Shown one piece after another: positions 32,505 to 45,308 of a stretch of DNA of 64,000 nucleotides (within the stretch, counting starts at the first letter, position 1; every line of letters begins with the position of its first letter). The stretch is from contig OX940860.1 of assembly GCA_954871525.1 (NCBI GenBank), positions 24,584,001-24,648,000 on the forward strand, given 5' to 3'. Both the position numbers and the translations under genes were made by a program. A model generated the notes under the pieces. The model made no database searches. It was not told the origin of the DNA and worked only from the letters and a program-made list of their open reading frames with translations. The DNA comes from Parietaria judaica. Its lineage: Eukaryota; Streptophyta; Magnoliopsida; Rosales; Urticaceae.

Positions 32505-33420
32505 TACCTCATCGTTAAAAACTTGGTAGTAACTTTTATCGGGGTAATTAGCAGCATAAATACCCTAAGTGATCCAAATTGACAAACATATTCTCAATAG
32601 TAAAAAATAGTGGCAAAAATGCCTAAGTGTTAAAAATTGAAAATTCCAATAGTTACCTTTTTACATCATCATTGTCTAAATGTTAAATAACACGCGTGGT
32701 GCTCTGACGATGCCTCCTCAAAACCAAGTTAATGTTTTATGCGAATGCACGCAGCGGAGAGGCAATCTCTCCCGCATATATTCAAGTAGAGCTTTGATGC
32801 CCATTGATGAACGGATCCGATGTAAAATCACTCTGTCTACAAGCAAGAGCGTATTCCTTGGATACGCTCGAGCAACTCATCTTGGTCGAAAGGTTTCACG
32901 ATTAGTTTGGACCTTGTACCCCCAATATGTGACCTTCATAGTCATATACTAATCATCGGGATAATAAATGTTGACATCAAATTTTAAAAAAATAAAGCAA
33001 ATTATAGACAAAAAATAGAACAAAATTATTTTTTAAATCGGAATAATATTTTCATATCAGGATTTAATCTGATTCTCAATATTATTGTTAATATTTCCAA
33101 TTTCGGGAATATAAAATCTCGATATCGGTTATACATTATCTCCGTTGTCGGGGTATATTACCAATTTCCAAATTCTCACATCAAGATTATCCCCATATCC
33201 TAATCGAGAAATTTTCCAATCTGGGGAAAATTATTTCAAGATCAAGAAAACCTTTTTATGTCATATATACGTTGTTGAATTTTCCCAATCACAATTTTAA
33301 TTTGCATAGATATTATATATTATATAAATCCATAAAATAATAATAATAAAAAAAAAAAAGGTGAATAGAACGACACCTTGTTGGTTGCGTAGTCACCACA
33401 AACATTTTCCAAGAAGAAAA
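32505..33420. other. Intergenic DNA upstream of the RHF2A-type gene
   Basis: A 90-codon ORF at 32680-32952 has no recognisable domain and is not supported as a gene. 32540-32650 has MITE-like words (GTGGCAAAAATGCC). The remainder is AT-rich. The RHF2A promoter probably lies in the last few hundred bases before about 33600. Confidence 0.45.
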
Positions 33421-33658
33421 ACAGTCTAGTCGTGGCCGGTAAACTGATTCGAGTGTCGTTTGACAGGGGACACGTGTCGCCGCCACAGGCCCCGACGCGC
33501 AAGCTAAAGGTTCATGACTCAACTCAAGTCAAGTCTTCGTCTGCCAAAAGTAAACCCCCAAAACACAATCAACACGCTCCACCAAACCAGACCCTAAATC
33601 TCTCTCCTAGGGTTTCCATTCCCAATTCCTTCATCTCCGACCCCGATTCTTCTCTTCA

Positions 33659-36600
33659 ATGGAGGTAATTCACTCTTCTTCTTCTTCTTCTCCAAATTGA
33701 TGTGATCCTTGCGGTTCCTCGAAAGCGAGATTGTTTCCGTACTTCTTTGGAGCAGTCGGAAGTTTATTCTCTGTAGATAGTATAGTTTTCTTTGAAGCCG
33801 TGAATCGCAAATGCTTAGAAAGAATGCCTGTGTGATTGAGTTGAGCTTTGGCGCGCAGGTCCCGGGAATGGGCGAGATCGCGAAGCCGGAGGCGCACTTA
33901 ACGTCTGCGGCGGCGTTTGTGGAGGGGGGAATCCAGGAGGCTTGTGACGATGCTTGCAGTATTTGCCTTGAAGACTTTAGCGACAGCGACCCGTCCACGG
34001 TATCACGGAGAACGAAGCTCTTGCCGTGCATTTTCTTTTTGTGTTACTCGGCTCGGGGCCGCGTTTAAAGCTCTCGACTTGTGTTCTTGCAGGTAACTGG
34101 TTGCAAGCATGAGTTCCATCTCCAATGCATTCTTGAATGGTAGGTTTCTTTTTACCATAGCGGATAGCCTATTTGACTGGTGTGAAATTTATTACCGGTT
34201 CACGATTCCTGTTTAAAACTGGGAATATTATGTGAAATGCCAGGAACTGTTCGGTTTTTCAGAAATCAGAGCCGGGAAATTCCGGGGCCCGGTTTTTGTT
34301 TTTTAATTATTATTCATTTTATTATTATATTTCATAACATACTCTGGTTTGAAATATGTAAATTCTGATATAAGCTGGCATTTACCGGTTTTTAATCATT
34401 AAAATATATTTTTTAAAACTGGTGCGGTCCTAGTACCGGCACTTGAAAGAAAAAAGAAAGTAAGAACTGTGGTATATGATTATAGGCATTTCAAGTAGTA
34501 TATGATTATCTCTTGATATTATCATTATGTGGATTTTTTATTTTATTTTATGTAATGTGAGTTGTGAAACTTAAAAGGAATTATGTGGATGAAGTACCAC
34601 TGTGTTTTCTTCTTGGTCTTACAAAATGTTGTTTCAGTAAAATAAGAATAAAAATACCTTGTCGTAATTGGACCGTGTGACACATTCGAAATTGTTGGTT
34701 GCTTGTTATTTTGCTGACTCACTCCATACCGGGCGTTTACGTAACAATACAAGAGCATTTTTAATTTTTTTGCTTACATGGAATTCTTTTTCAACTTTAT
34801 AATCTATGCTTTCCAGGATCTCGAGGTTTTCGTTCTTTTCATTTTTCTGTTAGCTTCAAGCAACTTAAGAATCAGTAGAATTAAAATAGTTTGTTTTTAA
34901 TTTTGATAGGTGTCAGAGGAGCTCTCAATGCCCTATGTGCTGGCAATCCATCAGCCTCAAGGATCCAACCAGGTTTGTGCTCTATAAGCTTATTATTCAT
35001 CTCACCCCTTTCGAAGAAAAAATCTTGTTAATTAACTATAACACGGTTTTACCATATGTAGCCAGGAGCTACTCGAGGGTGTTGAGAGGGAAAGGAGTGT
35101 GAGACTAAATCCGGCAAGGAACTCCACAATATTTCATCACCCAACTCTGGGAGATTTCGAATTGCAGCATGTACGTGATCTGATTTTATTATCTTCTTTT
35201 TCCCAATAAATTGTTCCGAGGCTCAAGGTTCCTGAAGAGTAGGGGTGAAATCAGTACCGGCAACAGTTTCTTTTGGAAGCTAAAATCGTTTTTCTGCCAA
35301 GTAGTTTCAAACTGGTTTCAGTAGCAAAACGCCGTGTTCAATATCAAGTCCAAAATAATGTGTGTGAATAAGATTAAACATAGTTCAAAATCAGATCAAT
35401 ATAGCATATAGAGGATGAAGTAAATTTATTAAAAAAAATGGGTATAGGTACTGGTAGCGATTCCCTAAACTGGTAAGTAGATATCTCTGGCAATTAGGTT
35501 TCAGTATAAAAATCTGAACCCTATGGAATATGATGTCATCCGAAGAATTTATTTCTCGACTTTCCTTTCAGTTACCGATGGGTGCGACAGATGCGGAACT
35601 TGAAGAACGTATAATACAGCACTTAGCTGCTGCTGCTGCAATGGGGAGAGCGCGCCACATTGCCAGAAGGGAAGGCCAGAGAAACAGGGCATCGGCTCAG
35701 ACCCGTCCTCAGTTCCTCCTGCTTTCAAATCATTCTGATACCCAATCCGCTATTTCATCTCCGCCTCAAAGTGGGGAAGGCGAGCAAGTTTCTGCAACCA
35801 CAGGTCAAGAATCATTAGGGCTCGTAAATTCAAGTCCTTCATCGCATGTTGAATCTGCATCTGCCTCGACATCTGGATCAAATGCTGCTGCAGATTCACA
35901 AGGATCTCCTTCAAATAACAGGTACATTCTGGACGAAAATTCTTCTTTTTGTATTTGGTGTTTGTGTTTGGATCGATGAATTATGTATTTAGGCTATCTA
36001 ACTATGCTAAGGGTTTGGTCAATTATGTTTAGGGTTTTGGTTGGGCCCGTTGGAGCCCTTTAGGTTGTAATTCCTTGGTCCATTTCAGATAATGAAAAGG
36101 TTGCCACTAATCATTCACTAATAGCTTAAGCTTGATGAAAATTTGGCGACAGCTCCCGTTTCGAGAACCAATTTGGGTCGTAACAAACTAACACTACTTT
36201 GACAAGTTCAAAACTATTCAATTGACCTTTGTACGGTAACCGTACCATACCATACCATCTATATATTTTTTTAATTACAATAAATCATTCCCTAATAGTA
36301 GGTCGCCAACTCAAGCATCACCAAATAGTCAGGACAGACCTGGATCGTCAGATTTCCAATCGTTTTCAGAATCTATGAAGTCTCGATTTAATGCAGTATC
36401 GACCAGGTAATAATTTGGTCAAACTTTTCGTATGAACAAGGAAGGCGCTTTCTAATATTCTAACTGTTTTTTTTTCTTCTTTTTTTGCTATCTTTTTAGA
36501 TACAAGGAATCCATCTCAAAGAGCACGAGAGGTTGGAAGGAGAGACTATTTTCACGGAACACTTCCATGGCAGATCTTGGTTCTGAAGTTAAGAGGGAGG

Positions 36601-36794
36601 TCAATGCAGGGATCGCGACTGTCTCACGGATGATGGAGCGTCTTGAAACTAAAGATAATAGACCCGGTGATGCATCAGTGTCTAACAGTGCGGATAATGC
36701 AGTTCAAACGTCTGATTCTGGCGGCGACAATTCTTTGAGCTCTTCGAATGTTAAGGCATCACCATCATGTGCTGCCGGTTCTAGTTCAAGTTGA
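33659..36794 (+). CDS. RHF2A: RING-H2 E3 ubiquitin ligase RHF2A-like
   Basis: Eight coding exons: 33659-33664, 33859-33999, 34093-34139, 34910-34972, 35062-35170, 35572-35921, 36302-36406, 36500-36794. They join in phase with GT-AG introns to 371 residues, close to the roughly 375 of Arabidopsis RHF2A. The first exon codes only Met-Glu. The RING-H2 domain has all eight ligands: Cys35, Cys38, Cys53, His55, His58, Cys61, Cys72 and Cys75 (CSICLEDF, CKHEFHLQC, CPMC). Downstream come the family block IFHHPTLGDFELQHLP, an Ala-rich helix (QHLAAAAAMGRARH) and a Ser-rich tail. Arabidopsis RHF1a/RHF2a target a CDK inhibitor during gametogenesis; the RING recruits an E2 for ubiquitin transfer. The small first exon makes the start slightly less certain than the rest. 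Confidence 0.93.
34180..34450. mobile_element. hAT-like relic in RHF2A intron 3
   Basis: The intron section has ACCGGTT, GGCCCGGTTTT and TAGTACCGGCAC words like the relic in the OEP61 intron. Termini and target duplication are not visible. Confidence 0.35.
35240..35480. mobile_element. hAT fragment in RHF2A intron 5
   Basis: It begins TAGGGGTGAAATCAGTACCGG, the same TAGGGGTGAA terminus as the complete hAT MITE at 12208. The right end near GATTCCCTAAACTGG is degraded, and no 8-bp duplication was found. Confidence 0.5.
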
Positions 36795-39452
36795 ACCGTG
36801 TTCTCCGTATGAATAGTCTCCAAGCTATATTTAATCGAGGGTAAGTTCTGAGTTGTTTATTTATGTCTTGTTCGTTAAAGTTATTTGAATTTTTCAATTG
36901 AGGTAATTATACTTTAGGGTTAAGCTATGCAAGGGCCCGGGCCACTAATCCGAAAAATGTTTGGCATATATAATTAAAGAATCCCAAGTATGATGTTCCG
37001 TAATTTAGCTTACTTTCTCAATTATAGTGTTATAGAGGAAAGATGGATTTACTGGCTCTACATTTGTTCCAATATCTTTAACTCGGGACCATGACAATTG
37101 CGTGCCGGTAACATACTAAAACGGAAATGCTAATCCAAGTTTTTTTGACACGTTTCCTTTCTTTGAGAAGACTTATCAAAGGACGCGGAAAAACAGGCAA
37201 AGTAATTAATAATTTATCTTTTTGTAAAAGGGACTTGACTTGGGTGTTTAAATTAAAGTTATGCAATTAAGCTTTATTTTTTGAGCGATATCATTATTTC
37301 ATAATTAATTCATCTTATCGTCTATAAACAGGCCTCGGAAAATCGTTTATAATTGGTATCATATAAATGGCTTTTGCTCAATATTCTTAACTAAAATTAA
37401 CTTCATCTCTTGTAAAAGAGGCGAGAATAGGTTTGCGGAAAGGTTAGTGTTTCTTTGTTAATCCGACAGCTCCTGAGTGCTTCAAAAGCTTAACCTTTTT
37501 CGTCAATCATTTAACCTAGTTTAATTGTGTTTGTCAATAATTCTCTCTATGCTTAATTCAAATAAATGTTTGGGTTTCTTTCATAGGCGCGGAAAACGAA
37601 TTCGAGTCTTTCGAGCTGTGAGATGCCGTGGACAATGACGTTTTGCGACCCTCTGCAGGTCGGTAGGTATAATAAACCTTTTGTATTTTTTTTATAAGAT
37701 AATATAAATAAAAAGAAAGAAAAGCGTGTACACATAATACCAGGAAACCCCTTTGTAGAATGAAGTTGATTATTATGAATCATGTCGTTGTATAGCGTTA
37801 AACGTGTCGTTACATTACATCCGGATTTTTAAAGATAGAAAAAAGTGGACTCTTTCGGGTAAATTGCAAGTATATATATATATATATATATATTTTTTAT
37901 AGAGAAATGAATGTTATGGCCATTGATAGAGTTACCAAGTATTTACTTGGCATGCAAGTAGATGTTACCGCAGTTAGCTGAGTTAAATTTGATCACGTTC
38001 TAAGTATTCTTGTTGGGAATTTTAGTTAGTTCTAAGGCATGTTAGGGACAAGTCCACATGTTGAGCCCGGCAGAGTCTCTTTGTGGTGGCTGTGGACAGC
38101 GACGGCCGCTATGGTTGTGTCGCCACTGACCGATGGACTCGGTGATTACAAGCAGACACTTCAAAACAAAGCTTATAGAAAAGGACCGCTGAGCATTGCA
38201 TGGGATATTTTACTAATAGATGATGGGACGATGGATTTTTTATTTTTTTTATAAAGGAAAATGGAATACTCTATTTAATAATGCAAACACTACACTGCAT
38301 TTATCAAATATTCGGGATTAGATTTTTCGTCAAGGTTAAATTGATATTTTGATCGCAAAGAAAATAACCACGAGAGTATAAAATAGATCAATTACATTTT
38401 CAAATAATCATTAAGTTATAAAATAATTACAAACGTAATTTAGAGATTAGTAAACAATAATTTTTAAAAGTGTTAGGTTAGTTAAAGTATCGTGAAACAT
38501 AAAATTTAGAATAAATTTAAACTCTACTTGTAGCGGTGTGAGTGTGACTGACGTTTGCAAATAATTGCATGGAAATTGTTGTGCTCTAGTGAGTAATGAT
38601 CGATGACTAATAATATGTTTTTGAAAATATTACAATTAAATTTTAATTGAGTTAACGTAACCGGGTGAAAACATTAAATACTCAAGATGAACGTTCTCTC
38701 CAATTCTAATTGTAGAGATTTGACATAAAACAGTAATATTGACTTTGAAAGTTATGAAAATTGGATTTCATATATCATGTTTGTATTAATTACAATTCAT
38801 TGTCAAACGCTACAAAAGTGATTGACAATCAATTCATTGTCTCATATCCTCATCTATAAATTGAGGGTGATCTCTTTTAAACTCTCTAATTTATATGAAT
38901 TTGATTATCAATTTTTTACTCCACAGATTCAACTTTTCATGCTTCTTAATATTTTTTTTAAGGTTCTTAATGTTTCTTGTAGTGAGTCTTTTGTTAACAA
39001 ATTACAAGAAGTTTCACTTCATCTACATATTTTGAAATGCTACGAAGTTCGCGGTCGTCCGCTATATCATGGAAAGCTTATAGCCTAATGAATCTCAAGC
39101 ACGTAATTTGAGGCAAATCAAGCTTTAAGAAAAGCTTTTAAACATCTTAGGAATCGCTAATGTTTTTATCTTTTACAGGAATACTTTTTTGTTAACAAAG
39201 CGACAAACCGACGTTCGATGCCTATAAATCTAAGGTTCTTTTGATATGTATTATCGAGTTTATTCGCTACTTTTTTGCTTTAATTTGCCTCTCTTATAAT
39301 ATTATTTTTAAACAAAATATACTTAGCATGAATGTCACATATATGGTCCAAATCAAAATTTACAAAGGGCCACTTATCACTTGCGGTTTACTGGTTTCCG
39401 GCAACGGCGATAATTGGTAGAATATTAGCCATATTATCGACTGTTTATATTA
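36795..39452. other. RHF2A 3' flank and AT-rich intergenic DNA
   Basis: The first part is presumably 3' UTR. A (TA)n tract lies at about 37871-37892. ORFs of 71 codons (38039-38254) and 88 codons (38822-39088) have no recognisable domains. I see no convincing gene or element ends. Confidence 0.45.
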
Positions 39453-41364
39453 AGGGTGAGTAGGCCTGTGCATAAAACCCGAAAATGCGGGTTTTTAACC
39501 GAAACCGGACCGAATCCGGTTTTAAAAAACCGAAACCGAATTAAAACCGGGTTAAACCGAAACCGAATTTTTAAAAACCCGCAACCGGATTAAACCGGTT
39601 CCGGGTTTCGGGTTTTGAGTTATAAAACCCGAAACCCGGTTAGTAGGTTACTAAAACCTGGATTTTTAATTAAATATTTAATATATATTTATAATATTTT
39701 AAAGCTAATAGTCTGATAAAAATAAAATAAAAGAAAACGACATTATATTTGTACCTCACTCAAAACGACAGTCTATTGTATTAGGGTTTTATTTTATTTT
39801 CTTTCCTTTCTCTTTTCTCATTTCGACTCACCGTTTCTCTCGCTGACTCGCCCCTTTCTCTCTCTCCTCTCATTTCGACTCTCCTCTACTCGCCCTCGCC
39901 GTTTCTCTCGCCCCTTTCTCTCTCTCCTCTACTCATCGTCTCGCCATCGCGGCTCTGCTCAGTGCCTCTCGCCTCGACGAAATCTGTGAAATCTGCGCCT
40001 CTCGCCTCGACGACTTCAGGTAAAAAGATATCTACATGTATGCATGATATTAGGGTTGGTTACTGATTCATTCTTGTTGGGGATTTCGGGATTTAGGGTT
40101 ACTGTTTTTATTATTAGGGATCTAGGGTTTTGATTACAGTTCTGATTGATTTAGGGATTTAGGATTCTTATTGCAAATTGATTTCGTTGATTACAGTTAT
40201 GATTTTGTTAATTACTGTGATGATTTTGAAGCTTGGAATCCTGATTTCGTTGATTTAGTTAATTAGAATTAGAGTGTTGTTTTAGTTAATTAGAATTACA
40301 GTGATGTTAATTACATGAACATGATTCATATTCTTAAATTCAGATTTACAGTGGTTTTTTATTTATTTATTATTTTTATGGATTTAGTGTTTTTTTATGG
40401 ATTTCGTTGATTTAGTTAATTAGAATCAGAGTGTTGTTTTACTCTGTCTTGTTGTGTTTACAGAGGAAGTGGAAGTGTCAACGATGCTTGAAGACTTGGA
40501 CGTGTCTGTTGTGATCGGAAGCTATCGTTGTGCTTGTTTTGTTGATTACTGTTTTTTGTTATTTGGATAAACTTGTTGCTATGTTTGGATTACTGTGTTA
40601 TTTGGACCTGTTTTTTTTATGTTTATGTTTTTAATTTGTTTGTTTCTGTGTTTTTTTTTAACCGGGTAAAAATCCGGGTTTTAAAATTAAAACCGGGTAA
40701 TTCCTTTCAAAATCTGGTTTCGGGTTTCAAAAAACGGGTTTTATACCCGGTTTCAGCCCTAAGGATGGACTGGGTTGGGCTGCCCCAATGCTTTTTATGG
40801 ACCCGACCCGATCACTTTGGGTTAAAAAAAAAAAAAAAAACCCCGATCCGACCCAAATTTTTTTAATGCCCGAACCAAACCGACCCGATAAAAAATCGGG
40901 TTGGGTTGGTTTGGGTCGCCATGGCCCGATTAATTAAAATTTAATCTTCTATAACAAAAAATAATAAGAAAAAAATGCATCAATGTAACTCAAAATTCAA
41001 GTAAAAATACCCCAAACGAATTTAATCAAACAAACATACACTAAACAATGTAAAACATGCTTTCAAAAAAAAAAACAAAGTTAAACATGAAAATGAGAGA
41101 TTGAACGGTCTTTGAATGCAAATAAAATTGAGAATAAAAAATTTTAAAAGACTAAAGATTCCACTACTTGAATAAAAATTAATATGAAATATATATTAAT
41201 TATATTGGTCGGGTCGGAGACCCCGACCCGACCTGAATAATACTCGGGTCCGGCCCGATCTGACCCAAATTTGAGCGGGTTAGATTGGGCGAGTTAGATT
41301 GGGGTCGGGTCTCTAACAGATTGGGTTAGGCCATCTGGTTGGGTCCAAAATGCTCACCCCCTAA
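39453..41364. mobile_element. hAT-like element carrying a nested hAT-like element
   Basis: Outer ends are AAGGGTGAG (39452-39460) and CTCACCCCCT (41353-41362). Both outer arms carry GGGTTGGGC/GACCCGACCC-type subterminal repeats (40770-40930, 41215-41345). The possible outer duplication is imperfect (TGTTTATA versus ACTTTATA). An inner element with different AACCGGGTTT-type repeats interrupts the left arm. No transposase frame is seen. Confidence 0.5.
39461..40761. mobile_element. Inner hAT-like element with pyrimidine-rich leader and intron-like interior
   Basis: Ends are TAGGCCTGTGC and TTTCAGCCCTA. Subterminal ACCCGG/CCGGTTT words fill 39475-39660 and 40655-40760. The interior (39830-40020) is a CT-rich stretch with TCTCGCC repeats resembling a 5' UTR, followed by CAGGTAAAAA (donor-like, ~40018) and, at ~40450-40460, GTGTTTACAG (acceptor-like). 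This looks like an internally deleted autonomous element that kept its leader and intron. The 8-bp duplication is imperfect (AAGGGTGA versus AAGGATGG). Confidence 0.55.
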
Positions 41365-42534
41365 ACTTTATATCGTTGGAAAAATACCAGCGAAAGCCAA
41401 ATAAATTTGTAATGCTCGAAAAAATCCTGATGATGAGTTGAATATGTTTGTCGGTAAATTACTAGCCCTATACATTGTCATACACTCTGATCATGCAAAT
41501 ATTTGTTCATATATAATGTAAATATAATCATATTATTGAATATTATTATTTGTTATATATTTGTATAATACAAATACTGTATGCAGAAATCAATATCACT
41601 ATTTAATATCTATAATTTACCTAACGGAAAATCGTCGGTATTTAAATGGTACCGGAATTTTAAGAACCGGTCTAAACACAATGCTAATAACATCCTTGAC
41701 CAAAAGCAAAGCTAATTTTGACCCAGCAGCCACAGAAGACAGAACAAAAGTATCTTATTATATGCAATGTACTACACAGATACGAACATATCATTTATTA
41801 TTAATCTGTATATATGTGTACAATGAATACATATATATATATATAATTAAACATATGTACACCAAACTCATTGAATGGTAATTAAGAAAGCCGGGCAGGA
41901 GAAACATCTCTCTCGGAAATATCCCATTTTACCTTACTAATGTTTAATTCAAATCAGTCCATTATTATTTCACCATAAGATTTTTTATTTATTTATATAC
42001 TATATGGTGTGACGAAAGTACAAATATCAATGCTGTTTTGACGCAAGTTGCTGGTTATTTAATATGAGATAAAAATAGTATATAACACACACATATATAT
42101 ATATATTATATATACTAATAAAGTTAAATTATGATAAGTAATTAATATCACGACTGCATATTTTAGGTTCAAATTAAGTGGAAATAAGAGGAAACAGAAC
42201 AATTACGCCTTACATATATTAATAAAAAAATGACATCTATACCTAACAATAAATAATTAATATTTATAGTTGCATATCTTAAATATGTTTATTAATATAA
42301 TGTAAAATAATAATAATATAGTGTTACATCACTGTAGTCTTGTTCTTAAAGAAGAAGAAAAAGCTTAGCCCACTGATTCTATAATTAGAGAATTTAGATA
42401 TCAATAAAGTGAAAAAGAATATCTCTTCGTTTAAGTGGCATTTTTATACTCTTTGGTACTTTATAGTAAACTTTTCTTCCAAGGAAACTATAAATAGTGT
42501 CTTTTTGGCCTGTATATTATAAAGAGCAAACTGC
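41365..42534. other. AT-rich intergenic DNA, no gene seen
   Basis: Highly AT-rich with TA tracts near 41830-41845 and 42090-42110. No coding, RNA or element features recognised. Confidence 0.55.
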
Positions 42535-42714
42535 ATGATTAAGAAATGTTGCCGTTGTTATCGGTATTTTTCAGAGCCTAAAAAATTTAAATCTCAGCCT
42601 AAAAACATATCCAAAAAGTCAACAAGATTCGGTCCGAAAAAAGTTAATAGAAAGTTTAGTTACTTTTATCGCTATAAAGACTTTATTAAAAACCATCGCG
42701 CCAACGCTCTATCG

Positions 42715-42795
42715 AGTCACCAAGTCACCGCGTTCACCGCGTCATCGTGTCACCGCGTTCGCCGTGTCACCGCGTTCACCGTGTCACCGCGCAAA
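42715..42795. repeat. Short tandem repeat, GTCACCGCGTTC units
   Basis: About five imperfect copies of a GTCACCGCGTTCRCC-like unit in a row. Confidence 0.75.
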
Positions 42796-43003
42796 CAGTT
42801 TCATAATTGCTCACGGCCCAAAACAGTAATTATTAATTACTCAGAGGTCATTGGACCATCCTATAAATAGGAGCTTCATTTCATTTAAATGGAACTCTGG
42901 AAAAACCCGAACAACTCCCGATAACTCGGAATAACTCCGGGGACAACTCCAGACAACTTCGGCTATAAATATCCAACTAACGTCGGAAGGAAGGAGCAAC
43001 TCA

Positions 43004-43490
43004 AAGAGAAGGTGCCGAAGGAATCCTTGACTCCCCAGAGATAGAGGAAGAGAAGCCAGAGCCGACTCCCCAGAGATAGAGGCGGAGAAGCTACCTAAAG
43101 AGAAAGTGTCGGAGGAATCCCCGACTCCCCAGAGATAGAGGAAGAGAAGTCACCTAGAGCCGATTCCCCAAAGATAGAGGCCGAGAAGCTACCTAAAGAG
43201 AAAGTGCCGGAGGAATCCCTGACTCCCCAGAGATAGAGGAAGAGAAGTCATCTAGAGCCGACTCCCCAAAGATAGAGGCGGAGAAGCTACCTAAAGAGAA
43301 AGCTTCGGAGGAATCCCTGATTCCTCAGTGATAGAGGGAGAGAAGTCACCTAGAGCCGACTCCCCAGAGATAGAGACAGAGAAGCTACCTAGAGAGAAGG
43401 TGCCGGAGGAACGCCCAACTCCCCAGAGATAGAGGTGGAGAAGCTACCTGGAGAGAAGACGCTGGAGGAATCCCCGACTCTCCAACCTTC
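43004..43490. repeat. ~98-bp minisatellite, about five copies
   Basis: Units begin with GTGCCGGAGGAATCC-like sequence at about 43011, 43106, 43205, 43302, 43400 and, shortened, 43449. Each unit contains two related halves with CTCCCCAGAGATAGAGG, so the original unit was about 45-50 bp. Copies differ by point changes. Confidence 0.85.
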
Positions 43491-43819
43491 GTCTCCACTG
43501 TCAGCTCCCGGCGTGCCAAGGCAAGCCCATGCACATATCTCCTAACATTCACTTTGAAGTACGTGATGACCTGATCCTGATAAAATGGGTACGTAGACAG
43601 CCTCGCTATAAGAAAATGAGGTGCGGCATCATATATCATCATCCCCCCGACTCTCCAGAGATAATGTCCAAGCGTCGATATGCCCTACGGAGGGTCCGAT
43701 CCACCAGACACCAAAGACCAAGCCCCAAGCCCACGACAAGTCAACAAATAGTGATGAGGCCGGCCCATTATCAAGACATGGGCCGGAATAGTGTTTGATC
43801 CATTTTTCGGCATCTAACA

Positions 43820-45308
43820 TCAGTAGTAACTATAAACTAAAGGGATATATAATTGTGGTATATAGTACCTACTATTATACTAATCGTGTCTGCAAAGTCC
43901 CAATCTCTTCGTAACAATAGTAATACTCAAAGTCTTTAAAATAGTGTCGAAGTCTTCTTTCCATGTCGAGTGAATACTGAATGCCTCTTAAGCTATAGAA
44001 TTATTTAGAAAAAGTGTTGTAAATATGTTATATTTTTAAGGAAAGCTTTATAATATGTTATAATTTTATGAAACAGCCTCGTAATAATTTAAACAAGCTT
44101 AAACTATGTTTTTTTAGCCCTAAGCCCCCAAAATTATGGGGACGAGCTTCGGTCTTTAGTTTTATAAAAGTGTTGAATATAATTAATGTTTTCAAAGTTT
44201 AATCGCAGACGTACGCATGCCTTCTATTACCATATCTTAACGCGACATGGACAAAATTGAATCAAGACACAATTTTGATCTTTGGGTACTTTTATTGATA
44301 AAAAAATATTAAAAATTGTAAAAATATACATATTTAATATAATTAAGTAGTGTTGCCACGAATATCCCTAACTAAAATACTAAAATTATTTGCCTTTTTC
44401 TGTTTATTTTATCAGGAAATGTTTATGAATTAATAATGCATTAAATTAAACGAAAGAACACAAAGTGTTGTTGTAAGGTATTTGCATGCAATGGCTTAAG
44501 TACAATATTCCCTTTTATTAATCCAACTCATAAAAAATAAAAATAAAAAGCAAAAGAAGGTAAAAAGTTGCTAAAGCAATATGATTTGGAAATAATCAAG
44601 GGATTTTGGAAGCAAAGCTATCAAATGTTTGGCAAATAAAAAGGGGCGTGTTGCGATTTTTTTAAAAAAAATTGTGGTTGTAGTACTAGTACCTATTGAT
44701 TGAATAACACTAGCCATATACATAAAAGGCAAATTAAAAAAAAAAAAAAAAAACCACTATTGTGCTAATTGATTGAAAAACATTAGACAAATGAAGGCAA
44801 AAGTATCAAATATCCCATTGCTTTTTTTTTTTTTTTTTAAATCGGTATAGTATACTAATTGATTGAAAAATGTCAACTAATCAAGTAGTACCATAATCCC
44901 TTCAAAATTTAAAACAGGTCGTTTCCGTTTAGTGATTCCAATCAGTGCCAAAAGGAAGTGTATGTTAGTGATTCCAAGCATATATGGTTAATGTTTTGTT
45001 ATTGATGATCGAATATTTGATGATTTTGTGAATGGAAATTAATGGCGTCAAGTTTGTACACTTTTTATGTATTACATTTACACCCACTGACTTAAAATTA
45101 GCTTCAATACTATTTATTATCGTTATCAATATCATAATCTGTATAAGACCGGAAAAACATAAATGTGGTTTTTAATTTTATACTTTTTATTGTCATCAAT
45201 ATCTTTTTTATCAATTCATCAAATGATACCATCTGATTCAATACAAAGAAATAATGATGTTTTATTGTAGTTGATCTATTGATTGACGACTGAATTGATA
45301 GTTATTTT
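43820..45308. other. AT-rich intergenic DNA, no gene seen
   Basis: No credible ORF or element end. Homopolymer A and T runs at ~44736-44753 and 44821-44840. Confidence 0.5.

Larger units (their letters stand above)
42547..43818. mobile_element. Probable Ty3 (Tat-like) LTR fragment with minisatellite
   Basis: The stretch contains a promoter-like CCTATAAATAGGAGC (42860-42875), a long minisatellite, and GGGTACGTAGACAGCC (43588-43602), a block I associate with LTRs of Tat/Athila-type gypsy elements. A start at TGTTGCCG (42547) and an end near ATCTAACA (~43819) are possible, but the flanks do not form a duplication. ORFs within it are not credible genes. Confidence 0.45.

Noticed and set aside
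32680..32952. 90-codon ORF as a gene
   Set aside because: No homologous motif recognised and MITE-rich surroundings.
42535..42870. 111-codon ORF starting MIKKCCRCYRYF
   Set aside because: It lies in the LTR-like segment and its end is encoded by the GTCACCGCG repeat.
43004..43490. CRISPR-like array
   Set aside because: The unit is a contiguous tandem repeat without unique spacers, in a plant genome.
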